A stretch of 64,000 bases of DNA from Deltaproteobacteria bacterium (GTDB taxonomy: Bacteria; Myxococcota_A; UBA796; CAJQPC01), in NCBI GenBank assembly GCA_016717595.1, contig JADKFE010000011.1:62001-126000 (forward strand), in the 5' to 3' direction. The position numbers and the translations under genes were made by a program. Of this stretch, positions 35,551 to 44,210 are shown piece by piece. The first letter of the stretch is position 1, and each line of letters opens with the position of its first letter. The notes beneath the pieces are model-generated. The model saw only the letters and a program-made list of their open reading frames with translations, made no database searches and had not been told where the DNA came from.

Positions 35551-36288
35551 ATGATGCGCCCCCTGCTGTTCGCCGCGCTCACGACGTTCTCGATGCAGTC
35601 GGCCTACGCCCAAGACCTGGGCGAGCTTGATGATCCGGACTCCGGCGCTGAAGAGCGTGAGGAGCCCAAGCGTGAGCGCGCCAAGCCTGAGGTGAAGGAG
35701 ATCACGAAGGGCTGGTACGCGAAGTCCAACGTCGGCGGCGCCGGCTACCTCGGCAAGCTCCTCGGCTTCGTGAACGCGGGCACCGCCGTCGGCCTCACCG
35801 TCGGCCAAGACTTCTTGGACCAAGAGAAGAAGTCGGCGGCTTGGGAGATCGGGCTCATCCAGGGCGTGCACAACGGCTGCGGTTACGAGGAGCAGGCGGA
35901 TTACGTCTGCAACGGCAACGCCAGCGGCAAAGACTCCCCCTACATCCAGGGCGACCTGCGCACCTACACCCTCCAGGGCGCCCTTGAGTACAGCGTCTAC
36001 CCCAACCGCCGCTTCGGCGTCGGTGGCCGTGTGGTCGGCGGTCTGCTCCTCTCGCCCCTGCTGATCGACGACAAGTACTACCTCGAAGAGGTGCTCCCGG
36101 AGTGGGGCCTGACGGCGAACCCGCCCAGCTACCACGACACGCCGCACCCCATGGTCGGCGGCGGCGTGACGGTTGAGTACTACACTCGCCTCAGCCACTT
36201 CTCGATCGGCGCGGACGCGGACGTGTTCTACGCGATCGGCTTTGATCTCGGCTTCAACGCCTCGGGCTATCTGAAGTACACCTTCTGA
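35551..36288 (+). CDS. cglE: Outer-membrane barrel, CglE/GltH-like
   Basis: ATG 35551 is preferred (GAGG ten bases upstream, followed at once by a signal peptide MMRPLLFAALTTFSMQSAYAQ); the frame also opens at GTG 35515. The 245-residue protein has a charged linker (EEREEPKRERAKPE) and a barrel with KGWYAKSNVGGAGYLGK, TVGQDFLDQEKKSAAWEIG, RTYTLQGALEYSVYPNRRFGVGGR and the end VDFxYAIGFDLGxxxxGYLKYTF type. These blocks fit CglE (GltH), the last member of the M. xanthus gltD-H block, directly after gltG. Four Cys (CGYEEQADYVC) suggest a loop disulfide. It has its own terminator. Confidence 0.68.
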   Translation: MMRPLLFAALTTFSMQSAYAQDLGELDDPDSGAEEREEPKRERAKPEVKEITKGWYAKSNVGGAGYLGKLLGFVNAGTAVGLTVGQDFLDQEKKSAAWEIGLIQGVHNGCGYEEQADYVCNGNASGKDSPYIQGDLRTYTLQGALEYSVYPNRRFGVGGRVVGGLLLSPLLIDDKYYLEEVLPEWGLTANPPSYHDTPHPMVGGGVTVEYYTRLSHFSIGADADVFYAIGFDLGFNASGYLKYTF

Positions 36289-36312
36289 GCCCCGCGCCCT
36301 GGCGCACAAGAG

Positions 36313-36346
36313 GCCCCTCGGATCCCGTGTCCGAGGGGCTTTTTTG
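36313..36346 (+). terminator. Rho-independent terminator after the CglE-like gene
   Basis: A 10-bp stem (gcccctcgga/tccgaggggc) with loop tcccgtg is followed by six T. Confidence 0.92.
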
Positions 36347-36456
36347 TGCCCTGCTCGCCGCGGCAACGCCAACAAGATGTGGGTTGTGAGCGGTGAGCTT
36401 GTGCAGGTCGCGGGGGAACACGCTATTGTGAGCTGCTTGACCGCTTCGGAGTCTGC

Positions 36457-37653
36457 ATGTCGCGCACCCGCATCTCGCTCATTCCGCTGGCCCTCTCCCT
36501 CTCTGTCGTGCTCACGGCCTGTGTCGGCCTCAGCACCGTGCCCGCGAAGGACATCGTCCCCGAGGACACGGGCGAGCAGGCCTTCGGCGATCTCACGATC
36601 TCCAGCACGGCGCTCGACTTCGGCGACGTCGCTGAAGGGGAGACAAGCTCCCGCAGCCTCACCTTAGAGAACACCGGCGATCTCACCGTGGCGATCTCCG
36701 ATCTCACCCTCGACGGCAGCTCGGCGTTCACCGTCACCACCACCACCCTGCTCAACGACATTGAGCCCGGCGGCACCCAGGTGATCGACCTGCTGTTCGC
36801 GCCGGAAGATCTCGGGGAGCACAACGCCACGCTCACCCTCGTCACCGACGCGCCAGGCGCGGAGAGCGTCGAGGTCTCCCTCTCAGGCAGCCTCGGCGAC
36901 GGCGGCGGAGATGACGGCGGCGACGACGACAGCGACGAGCCCACCACGGCGATGATCTCCTTGTCCCCGCTCACGGTGAACTTCGGCACCGTCGATTTGG
37001 GCAAGACCGGCTCCGAGCTGATGACCATCACCAACTCCGGCAGCGAGGGCGTGCTGGTGAAGTCGGTCAGCGCGTCTACCACGGTGTTCTCGTGGGGCAA
37101 AGAGTTCAGCGTGCCGTACATGCTCGACGCGGGCAGCTCTCGCACGTTCACCGTCATCTACACCCCCACCGCCGAGAAGGCCGACACGGGCACGGTGACC
37201 GTCGCGACGGACGACCCGAACGCCTCAAGCATCGTCGTGAGCGTCTCTGGCGAAGGTTTTGACCGCTGCGATCTGTGCTACGGCCTGCCGTACATCGACA
37301 CCGGCTCCACGGCCTACATCGACTTCGGCCTCGTGTCCTCGTCAACCACCAAGACCGTCGACATCCAGAACGTCGGCGACATGGACCTCACCATCTCCAG
37401 CATCTACGCGGAGAACGGCGCGGACTTCTTGGGCATCTCCACGGGCAACTACATCGTCGGCGGCTTCTCCAGCGCCAAGACCTTGGCCCCCGGAAGCTCG
37501 CTCTCGTTCACGATCACCTACAAGCTCGCTGGGCAGGCCACCATCGACGGCTCGTCCGACAACTTCGTGCACATCATCTCGGACTCGGCGCACACCTCGG
37601 ACTACACCGTCGCGCTCAACGGCATCTGCCTCTCTGAGACGAGCTGTTACTGA
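36457..37653 (+). CDS. Choice-of-anchor-D (ASH-like) repeat lipoprotein
   Basis: GGAG six bases before ATG 36457 supports the start. The 398-residue protein has a lipoprotein signal (LSLSVVLTACVG, Cys 22) and three Ig-like domains of the ASPM/SPD-2/Hydin or choice-of-anchor-D type. Each begins with a strand such as ALDFGDVAEGETSSRSLTLENTGD, TVNFGTVDLGKTGSELMTITNSG or YIDFGLVSSSTTKTVDIQNVGD. An acidic Gly/Asp linker separates the first two. The third domain carries extra Cys (CDLCYG, ICLSETSC). Such domains mediate surface protein-protein contacts; no enzyme motif is present. It follows the Glt/Nfs-like cluster but is separated from it by a terminator. Confidence 0.8.
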   Translation: MSRTRISLIPLALSLSVVLTACVGLSTVPAKDIVPEDTGEQAFGDLTISSTALDFGDVAEGETSSRSLTLENTGDLTVAISDLTLDGSSAFTVTTTTLLNDIEPGGTQVIDLLFAPEDLGEHNATLTLVTDAPGAESVEVSLSGSLGDGGGDDGGDDDSDEPTTAMISLSPLTVNFGTVDLGKTGSELMTITNSGSEGVLVKSVSASTTVFSWGKEFSVPYMLDAGSSRTFTVIYTPTAEKADTGTVTVATDDPNASSIVVSVSGEGFDRCDLCYGLPYIDTGSTAYIDFGLVSSSTTKTVDIQNVGDMDLTISSIYAENGADFLGISTGNYIVGGFSSAKTLAPGSSLSFTITYKLAGQATIDGSSDNFVHIISDSAHTSDYTVALNGICLSETSCY

Positions 37654-37732
37654 GCGTCGCGCCCAAGCGGCGGAAGGGTCGGGTACACTCGTTTAGGCGG
37701 CGTGCTCCCCCTTCGCCGCCACGGGAGCCTTG

Positions 37733-38695
37733 ATGGCCGAGATGACCAACGCCGAGCTTCTGGCCCGCGCCCAGGCCCTCGCTGAGGCTGGCGACGCCGT
37801 CAACGGCGCGGTCACCTACGCCACCCTGGCCGAGCGCCTCGGTGAGCAGGGTGACTTTGTTCACTGCGCGAAGATCTACGCCGAGGCCGAGCAGCTCGCG
37901 CGCCGCGCACGCCGTGACGACCTGCGCGCGGCCTACCTCATCGCCCAGGGCAGCGCCTACATGCGGCTGCCCGACGGCAAAGAGAGCGCGAAGAACGCCT
38001 TGGGGCGGGCCTCCTCTGTGGCCTTCGACGCCGGGCGGCATGACCTGGAGCTGCTCGCCCTTCGCCGCGACGTTGAGGTGCGCAGCGCCGAGCGTGACTG
38101 GCGTGGGGCGGCGACGAAGCTCGCCTGGTTCATTCGCCGCGCCCAGGAGACCTCCCAGCCCGCCACCCTGTTCTGGGCCCGGCGCTCTCGGGCCTTCGCG
38201 CTGATCGCGGGGCCGCCGCCGGACGTGCAAGAGGCCAAAGCGGAGCTTCGTGCCTTGGCCGAGGCGCTCACGCCGGGCGGCGATGAGGCGGCGATGTTGG
38301 GCGTCGACGTCGCGCTGTTGACCGCCGCGCTCACCCCCGACCTGTCGGACCTCGCCGAGCTCGCCGCCAACGCCGCCGGCGGGGCCGCCCTGCCCACCTC
38401 CCTTCGCGCCGCCTTAGACGCCCCGGGTGACCTGGCCCTCGCCCAGGCCGCGCTGCAGGCTGAGGGCCGACCCTCAGATCGGGTGATCGCCGCGCTGTTG
38501 GTGGCCGAGGCCCAGGCCCGACTCGGCGCCGTCGAGGCCGCCGTCAACGTGGTGCTCGGCGCCAAGGCCGAGGCCGAGCGCCGCGTCGACCGCACCGCCG
38601 GGGCCTACGTCGCCTTGGCGATGTCGCTCCTCGAGCGCCGTGTGGGCCAAGATCGGGTGCGCATGGCGCTGGGCATGCTCACCGCCGGGCGCTGA
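37733..38695 (+). CDS. Cytoplasmic TPR/helical-repeat protein of unknown function
   Basis: GGGAG five bases before ATG 37733 sets the start (the TTG at 37730 is ignored). A TACACT -10-like hexamer lies at 37684-37689. The 320-residue product lacks a signal peptide and is almost wholly helical and Ala/Leu-rich, with TPR-like pairs in the first half (GAVTYATLAERLGEQGDFVHCAKIYAEAEQLARRA, DLRAAYLIAQGSAYMRL). No catalytic motif is seen. It ends seven bases before the convergent efflux operon. A scaffold or adaptor role is likely, with no specific partner apparent. Confidence 0.7.
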   Translation: MAEMTNAELLARAQALAEAGDAVNGAVTYATLAERLGEQGDFVHCAKIYAEAEQLARRARRDDLRAAYLIAQGSAYMRLPDGKESAKNALGRASSVAFDAGRHDLELLALRRDVEVRSAERDWRGAATKLAWFIRRAQETSQPATLFWARRSRAFALIAGPPPDVQEAKAELRALAEALTPGGDEAAMLGVDVALLTAALTPDLSDLAELAANAAGGAALPTSLRAALDAPGDLALAQAALQAEGRPSDRVIAALLVAEAQARLGAVEAAVNVVLGAKAEAERRVDRTAGAYVALAMSLLERRVGQDRVRMALGMLTAGR

Positions 38696-38702
38696 GCCCC
38701 GG

Positions 38703-39917
38703 TCAATAAACGCCCGTCGTCGCCTCAAGCTCGGCCAAGGCCGCGCCCAAGCCGGCCTCAGCGAGGGCGAGGCTCACGGCGGCGGCGTCTCGGGCGCGCC
38801 GGGCGTCGAGCCAGTCCGTCAGCGAGACGAGGCCCGCCTGATACCGCGCGTCTACGTCGGCGAAGGCGTCTCCGGCGGCGTCTAAGGCCACCTTGCGGGC
38901 CTCGGCGCTGGCGGCGGCGGCGCGGTGGTTCGCCACGGCGCTGGCGGTGGCGACCTCAAGGTCTTGTTCGGCCTGGGCGAGCTCGACGTTGGCGGCGTCT
39001 ACCGCCGCTTGGGCCCCACGACGCTCGGCGACGCCTTGACCGCCCACAAACAAGGGCTGTGTGGCCTCCACCCCCGCCGACCAGCCGACGCCGGGCTCTA
39101 CCCCGGTGACCTGGAAGCGGGCGACGCTGCCGTTGGCGGTGACCGTGGGGCCGAGGCCCAGGGTGGCGCCGGTGCGCTGGGCCTCGGCGGCCGCCAACGC
39201 GGCCTGCGCGGCGATCAGCGCCGGGTGCGCCCCCGCCTCAGCGGCCTCGGGAGGGCCCAAGGTTGTGGGGCTCAGGCTGCATTGACCGGTGATCTCGGCG
39301 CGCATGAGGCCTTGGAGGGAGGCGCAGAGCGCGATGGCGTCCCCTTCAGCGGCCAGGGCCTCGGCTTCAGCGCTGGCGAGCTCGGCGCGGAGGCGGCTGA
39401 GCTCGGAGGCCGGGCGAAGGCCGGCGTTGACCAGAGACGCCGTCGCGTCCGCCGCCGCTTGGGCGTCCTGGGCGCTGCGCCGCCAGACCTCGGCCCGGGC
39501 CTGGGCGCCCAAGGCCGCGGTGTAGGTGACGGTGACCTGGCGACGGGCCTCGACCATGGCCCACTGGAGCATCGCCTCTTGGCCCTCGACGCTGCGCCGG
39601 GCGGCCGCCGCCCCGGCCCACAACGACGGGCTCAGCAGCACGGCGCTGCCCCGAAGGCCCAAGGCCCCTTGGTTCTGGGCCGGGCGCGGGAAGCCGAAGG
39701 ACGTGAGCCCGGCGCCGGTGCTGGCGCTGCCGTAGGCGGTGATCGCCGGGAGCCCACCGGCCAAGGCCAACAGCGCGTCGGCCTCGGCGGCGGCGACGTT
39801 CGCCCGGGCGCGCTCGACGCTGAGGCTGCCCTCGACGGCGGCGTCCCGGGCCTCGTCGAGGGTGAAGGCGAGGCTCGGCGCGCTGAGCCAGGCCAGGAGG
39901 AGGACGAGCGGGCTCAT
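38703..39917 (-). CDS. TolC-family outer-membrane efflux protein
   Basis: The 404-residue product has a signal peptide (MSPLVLLLAWLSAPSLAFT) and the duplicated alpha-hairpin plan of TolC-like channels: long Ala/Glu-rich helices (DARDAAVEGSLSVERARANVAAAEADAL, LRAELASAEAEALAAEGDAI) alternating with short strand regions (GVGWSAGVEATQPLFVGGQG), ending in ARYQAGLVSLTDWLDARRARDAAAVSLA. It forms the outer-membrane exit duct. Its start overlaps the RND pump stop by four bases, completing a periplasmic-adaptor, pump, channel operon. Confidence 0.9.
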   Translation of the reverse strand: MSPLVLLLAWLSAPSLAFTLDEARDAAVEGSLSVERARANVAAAEADALLALAGGLPAITAYGSASTGAGLTSFGFPRPAQNQGALGLRGSAVLLSPSLWAGAAAARRSVEGQEAMLQWAMVEARRQVTVTYTAALGAQARAEVWRRSAQDAQAAADATASLVNAGLRPASELSRLRAELASAEAEALAAEGDAIALCASLQGLMRAEITGQCSLSPTTLGPPEAAEAGAHPALIAAQAALAAAEAQRTGATLGLGPTVTANGSVARFQVTGVEPGVGWSAGVEATQPLFVGGQGVAERRGAQAAVDAANVELAQAEQDLEVATASAVANHRAAAASAEARKVALDAAGDAFADVDARYQAGLVSLTDWLDARRARDAAAVSLALAEAGLGAALAELEATTGVY

Positions 39918-42900
39918 GCGCCCCTCCGCAGGTGGGCGACCAAGGAGAACAAGGCCGGGACCGCGAACAGAGACACCAAGGTGGAGAGCGCGAGGCCCCC
40001 GAGCACCACGGCGCCGACGCCCCGGTAGAGCTCCGAGCCCGAGCCCGGCGCCAACACCAGAGGCAACAACCCGGCGAGGGAGGTCGCCGTGGTCATCAGG
40101 ATCGGCCGCACCCGCGAGGTCACCGCCTCGCTCACGGCGTCGTCGATGGCCGCCCCTGACCGCAGGCGCTCCAAGGCGCCATCGACGATGAGGATCGCGT
40201 TGTTCACCACGGTGCCGACGAGGATGATGAAGCCCATCGCCGTGAGCATGTCCAGGGGCTGGGGGCTGAGCGTGACGTTCACCACCTTGAGGGCCAAGAG
40301 GCCGCCTGCGCTGGCCATGGGCACGGTGATCATGATCACCAGGGGGCTCACGAAGTCATCGAGCAGGGCGGCCAACAACAAGAAGCAGATGAGCACGGCG
40401 AGGCCCAAGGCCTGGGCCAGCCGAGACTGGGCGTCGCCGAGCTGATCCGCGAGGCCGGCGAGCTCGATCTGCACCCCCTCGGGGATGGCGCCCTCGGCCA
40501 CCATCGGCGCCAAGATGTCGGCCTTGATGCGGTCCAGGGCCTCCTCTACGGCGACGTCGTCGGGCGGGCTCACCTGGATGGTGATCGCCCGGCGGCGCTC
40601 GACGCGGCGAATGGTCACCGGGGAGATGGTCTCATCGAGGTTGGCCACGGCGGAGAGCGGCACGACCTGCCCGCTCGGCGTGGCGATGGGCGACGACATC
40701 AGCCCTTGGGGCGACGTCGGCTCGGCCTGGGCCACGAGCACCACGTCCACCTTGGGCTCACCCTCTTGGCCGAGCTCTCCCAAGATGCGGCCCTTCACCA
40801 AGGCGTCTACGGCCACGCCCACGGCGGCGCCGTTGAGGCCCAGGCGCCGGGCGTCTTCACGCCGAGGGGTGATGCGCAGCTCGGGGCCGCCGAGGTCGAG
40901 GGACGGCAGCGGGCGCGCCTGAGCGCCGGGCAAGACCGTCTGAACGCCGCCCATGATGCGCCCGCCGATGCGGATGAGCGCCTCCATGTCGGCGCCGCTG
41001 ATCTCGACGTCGATGGCCCGGCCGCTGCCGACGTTGCGCCCGAACAGGCTGGCCTGGCTGGCGACACCAAACACCCCGGGCACCTCCTTCATCACGCCCT
41101 TGACGTAGGTGATGAGCTGCCCGATGTCCTCGTCCTTCTCGGCGCTGGCCCCCATGAAGCCTTGGTTGGGCAGGGCCGCGAAGAAGGTGCGGCCCACAGA
41201 CGGCGCGCCGTCCCCGGCTTTGCCGATGTGGGCGGCCACCTTGCCGTGAACGTGGGCCCCGACGGCGCTCATCTCGTCGATGGAGTAGCCCGGCGGCGGC
41301 ACCATGATGCCGAACAAGAAGTTGCGGTTGCCCGTGGGCAGGTACTCCATGGGCGGCACCAGAGCCGCCGTGGCCAAGGCCGAGCCCACGATCGCCACGA
41401 GGCTCACGCCGAGCGCCTTGGCCTTGGAGCCCGCGATGGCCTTCACCTGCCGCCCGATGGCGGCGCGCAGGCGCTCGGCGGGGCCCAAGGGGGCGTCCGC
41501 CGGGGCCGGGGTGGGGTTGGGCAGGCGCGCGGCGAGGCTCGGCACCACGAGCACCGAGGCGACGAGGGAGGAGGCCACGGCCAAGGTCACCGCCGTGGCC
41601 ACGTCCCGCAGCAGCTCGCCCACCTCGTCCTGCCAGCCCAAGATCGGCAAAAACACGGCCACGGTGGTCAAGGTCGAGGCCACGAGCGGCGCCCACACCT
41701 CACGGGTGGCCTCCATGGCCGCCCGGGGCGCGCTCACGCCCCTGGCCCGCCAGGTCTCGATGTTCTCCAGCACCACGATGGCGCTGTCGACGACCATGCC
41801 CACGGCGAAGGCCACGCCCGCGAGGCTCACCACGTTCACCGTGCGGCCCAGCAGGGACATGCCCAAGGTGGTGGCGGCCACGCACAGGGGGATGGTGGCG
41901 GCGATCACCGCCGAGGTGGAGACGCTGCGCAGAAAGGCGTAGAGCACCACCGCCGCCAGCAGGCCGCCGATGATGATGTTGTTCCGCACCAGGCGTAAGG
42001 CGCCCTTGATGTAGTCCACCTGATCCGAGAGCACGAGCAGCTCGAGGCCTTTGGGGGCGAGCAGCTCCTCGTTGGTGACCTTGGTCTCGGCGAGGATCTT
42101 CTCGGTGACCTCCAAGACGTTGGAGCCCGCCTCGCGGTCGAAGATCATCACCAAGGCCTCTTGGCCGTTGGAGTACACCCGGCGGTCGGGGTCACGCAGG
42201 CCCAGGCTCACCTCGGCCACGTCGCCCAGATGCACCGCCTGGCCGTCGGGACCGGCGCGCAGCACCAGGGACTCCAGGCGCTCGATGGGATCGGGGATGA
42301 CCTCGGTGCGCACGGAGTAGCTGCGTTTGCCGAGGTCCAGAGTGCCGCCGCTCACGTCGGCCAGCTCACCCTGCACCGCCCCGGCGAGCTCACCGACGCT
42401 CACGCCGCGGGCGGCGAGGCGGGCGGGGTCAAAGCGGACCTGCACCTCGGTGTCGCGGCCGCCGAGATAGCGCACCCCGGCCACCCCGGCGATGCGCTCA
42501 AAGCGCGGCACGATGTTGTCTTCAACCCAGGTGCGGTTCTCGGCCACGTCTCGGCCATCGGTGGCCTGCACGGCGAGCACGGCCAAGGGCGGCCCGGCGC
42601 TGTTCGCCGTGGTGATGATCGGCTCACGGGCCGTCTCGGGGTACCGGGGCACCTGGGCCAGCCGGTTGGACACCCGCACGATGGCCTCATCAATCGACGT
42701 GCCGACGTCCATCTCTAAGGTGACCGTCGCCGAGCCCGTCGTGGACTCGCTGGTGAGCCGGTCGAGGCCCACCACGCTCTTGAGCACCTCCTCTTGCTCG
42801 AGGAGGATCTCCCGCTCGATCTCCGAGGGGCTCGCCCCGGGCCACACCGTGGTGACGGTCAGCGTGGGCACGCTGATGTCGGGGGTGAGCTGAATCGGCA

Positions 42901-43066
42901 GGCCGAACACCGAGAGGCCGCCGAACAGCACCACCAGGATGATGCCCACGAGCACACCCACCGGGCGGCGAATGGACAGGCCGATGAGCCCGCCCTCGTC
43001 TTCACCGATGGGCTTGTCTTCAAAGGGCGCGGGCGTCGGGGGCTCAGGAGTCTGATGGTCAGACAT
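39914..43066 (-). CDS. RND efflux transporter permease (HAE1/AcrB-like)
   Basis: The 1050-residue length is typical. It opens with a membrane helix (GLSIRRPVGVLVGIILVVLFGGLSVFGLPIQLTPDI), has the porter-domain start PTLTVTTVWPGASPSEIEREI, the TM4 segment LAGVAFAVGMVVDSAIVVLEN with the proton-relay Asp, and the late block GFIILVGTVVNNAILIVDGALERLRSG. At the second position of the AcrB Asp pair there is Ser (VVDS), as in many divergent HAE pumps. It would drive proton-coupled export of small molecules or metabolites. Two in-frame periplasmic loops are of usual size, so no truncation is evident. It lies between the adaptor and channel genes. Confidence 0.93.
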   Translation of the reverse strand: MSDHQTPEPPTPAPFEDKPIGEDEGGLIGLSIRRPVGVLVGIILVVLFGGLSVFGLPIQLTPDISVPTLTVTTVWPGASPSEIEREILLEQEEVLKSVVGLDRLTSESTTGSATVTLEMDVGTSIDEAIVRVSNRLAQVPRYPETAREPIITTANSAGPPLAVLAVQATDGRDVAENRTWVEDNIVPRFERIAGVAGVRYLGGRDTEVQVRFDPARLAARGVSVGELAGAVQGELADVSGGTLDLGKRSYSVRTEVIPDPIERLESLVLRAGPDGQAVHLGDVAEVSLGLRDPDRRVYSNGQEALVMIFDREAGSNVLEVTEKILAETKVTNEELLAPKGLELLVLSDQVDYIKGALRLVRNNIIIGGLLAAVVLYAFLRSVSTSAVIAATIPLCVAATTLGMSLLGRTVNVVSLAGVAFAVGMVVDSAIVVLENIETWRARGVSAPRAAMEATREVWAPLVASTLTTVAVFLPILGWQDEVGELLRDVATAVTLAVASSLVASVLVVPSLAARLPNPTPAPADAPLGPAERLRAAIGRQVKAIAGSKAKALGVSLVAIVGSALATAALVPPMEYLPTGNRNFLFGIMVPPPGYSIDEMSAVGAHVHGKVAAHIGKAGDGAPSVGRTFFAALPNQGFMGASAEKDEDIGQLITYVKGVMKEVPGVFGVASQASLFGRNVGSGRAIDVEISGADMEALIRIGGRIMGGVQTVLPGAQARPLPSLDLGGPELRITPRREDARRLGLNGAAVGVAVDALVKGRILGELGQEGEPKVDVVLVAQAEPTSPQGLMSSPIATPSGQVVPLSAVANLDETISPVTIRRVERRRAITIQVSPPDDVAVEEALDRIKADILAPMVAEGAIPEGVQIELAGLADQLGDAQSRLAQALGLAVLICFLLLAALLDDFVSPLVIMITVPMASAGGLLALKVVNVTLSPQPLDMLTAMGFIILVGTVVNNAILIVDGALERLRSGAAIDDAVSEAVTSRVRPILMTTATSLAGLLPLVLAPGSGSELYRGVGAVVLGGLALSTLVSLFAVPALFSLVAHLRRGA

Positions 43067-43069
43067 TCG

Positions 43070-44116
43070 TCACTCCTGAATCGTGACGGCTTGGCCGGGC
43101 CGGGCGCGCTCGTTGCCGCGGATGATGACGATGTCCCCGGCGGCCAGCGGGTCGGGCGCGACGAGCACCTCGTCTTCACCGCTCACCAGCACCTTCACGG
43201 CCACGGCCTCGGCTTTGCCGTCGACGACCCGCATCACGCGGTCCTCTCCGGCGCTGAGCACCAAGGCGTCCCGGGGGAGGAGCAGGGCCGCGTCCGCCGC
43301 CCAGCGCACGGGCAGGCGCAGCTCCACGGAGGAGCCCGGCGACAGCGCGGCGACGCCGTCGGGGCGCACCCGCACCAGGGCCGTGCGGGTGGTGGGGTCG
43401 AGGGCGGGCACCGTGGCCACGATGATCCCCGCGGACTCCACCGAGGCGCCGAGGCTGTCCCGGCTCAAGACGCTCACCGCCGCCCCCGCCGGGGCCTGGG
43501 GCAGAAGCTCTTTGGGGAGCTGGGCGCGAAGCTCTAAGTCGGCGTCAGACAGAATGCCCAAGACCACCTGCCCCGGCGCCACCCAGTCCCCGGCGTCGGC
43601 GTCGCGGCGGATGATGACCCCGGCGAAGGGCGCCCGCACGCGGTGGCGCTCCAAGGTGACCGCGGCCTCCTGGGCGGCGGCGTCTAAGGCCTCCACCCGG
43701 GCCGTGAGCGCGGTGACCTGCAAGGTGAGCGTCTCAAGCTCGATCGGCGCCAGCACCCCCGCCGTCACCTGCTTGGCCCGGCTGAGCTGGGCCTCGGCCT
43801 GGGCCAGCTCCGCCCGCGCCTGGGCCGCCGCGGCCTTGGCTGATCTCGCCTGGGCCGCCGCCAGAGACGTCTCGACCTCCAACAAGACCGCGCCCTTGGC
43901 CACCCGCTCACCCTCTCGCACGTTCACCGCCGAGACGGGGCCCGAGACGGCGGCGGCGAGCTCTGCGCTCTGCAGCGCGACGACCTCAGCGGGGCTCTGC
44001 CAGCTTGAGGAGAGCTCACCGGCCTTGACCTCGGCGACCCGCACCAGGGCGGGCGGAGGGGCGGCGGCGGTTGGGGCGGTCTCCGCCGCGCAGGCGAGGG
44101 TCATCAGGAGCAGCAT
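43070..44116 (-). CDS. RND periplasmic adaptor (HlyD/MFP family)
   Basis: ATG 44116 opens a lipoprotein-like signal (MLLLMTLACAAE); GTG 44128 is an alternative start. The ~348-residue protein shows the adaptor plan: a lipoyl/barrel-sandwich half (GPVSAVNVREGERVAKGAVLLEVE), an Ala/Glu/Gln-rich alpha hairpin (QARSAKAAAAQARAELAQAEAQLSRAKQV), the returning lipoyl half (HRVRAPFAGVIIRRDADAGDWVAPGQ) and beta-barrel plus membrane-proximal domains. It links the RND pump to the TolC-type channel in the periplasm. Its stop is three bases before the pump start. Confidence 0.9.
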   Translation of the reverse strand: MLLLMTLACAAETAPTAAAPPPALVRVAEVKAGELSSSWQSPAEVVALQSAELAAAVSGPVSAVNVREGERVAKGAVLLEVETSLAAAQARSAKAAAAQARAELAQAEAQLSRAKQVTAGVLAPIELETLTLQVTALTARVEALDAAAQEAAVTLERHRVRAPFAGVIIRRDADAGDWVAPGQVVLGILSDADLELRAQLPKELLPQAPAGAAVSVLSRDSLGASVESAGIIVATVPALDPTTRTALVRVRPDGVAALSPGSSVELRLPVRWAADAALLLPRDALVLSAGEDRVMRVVDGKAEAVAVKVLVSGEDEVLVAPDPLAAGDIVIIRGNERARPGQAVTIQE

Positions 44117-44210
44117 GTTGACTCTCACGCGCCTAGACGCGCGGTGGAGGGGACACAGGAGCTACCCACCAGGACGACGCCCGGCGCGGGGTTGTTTCGT
44201 CACGGGCTTG

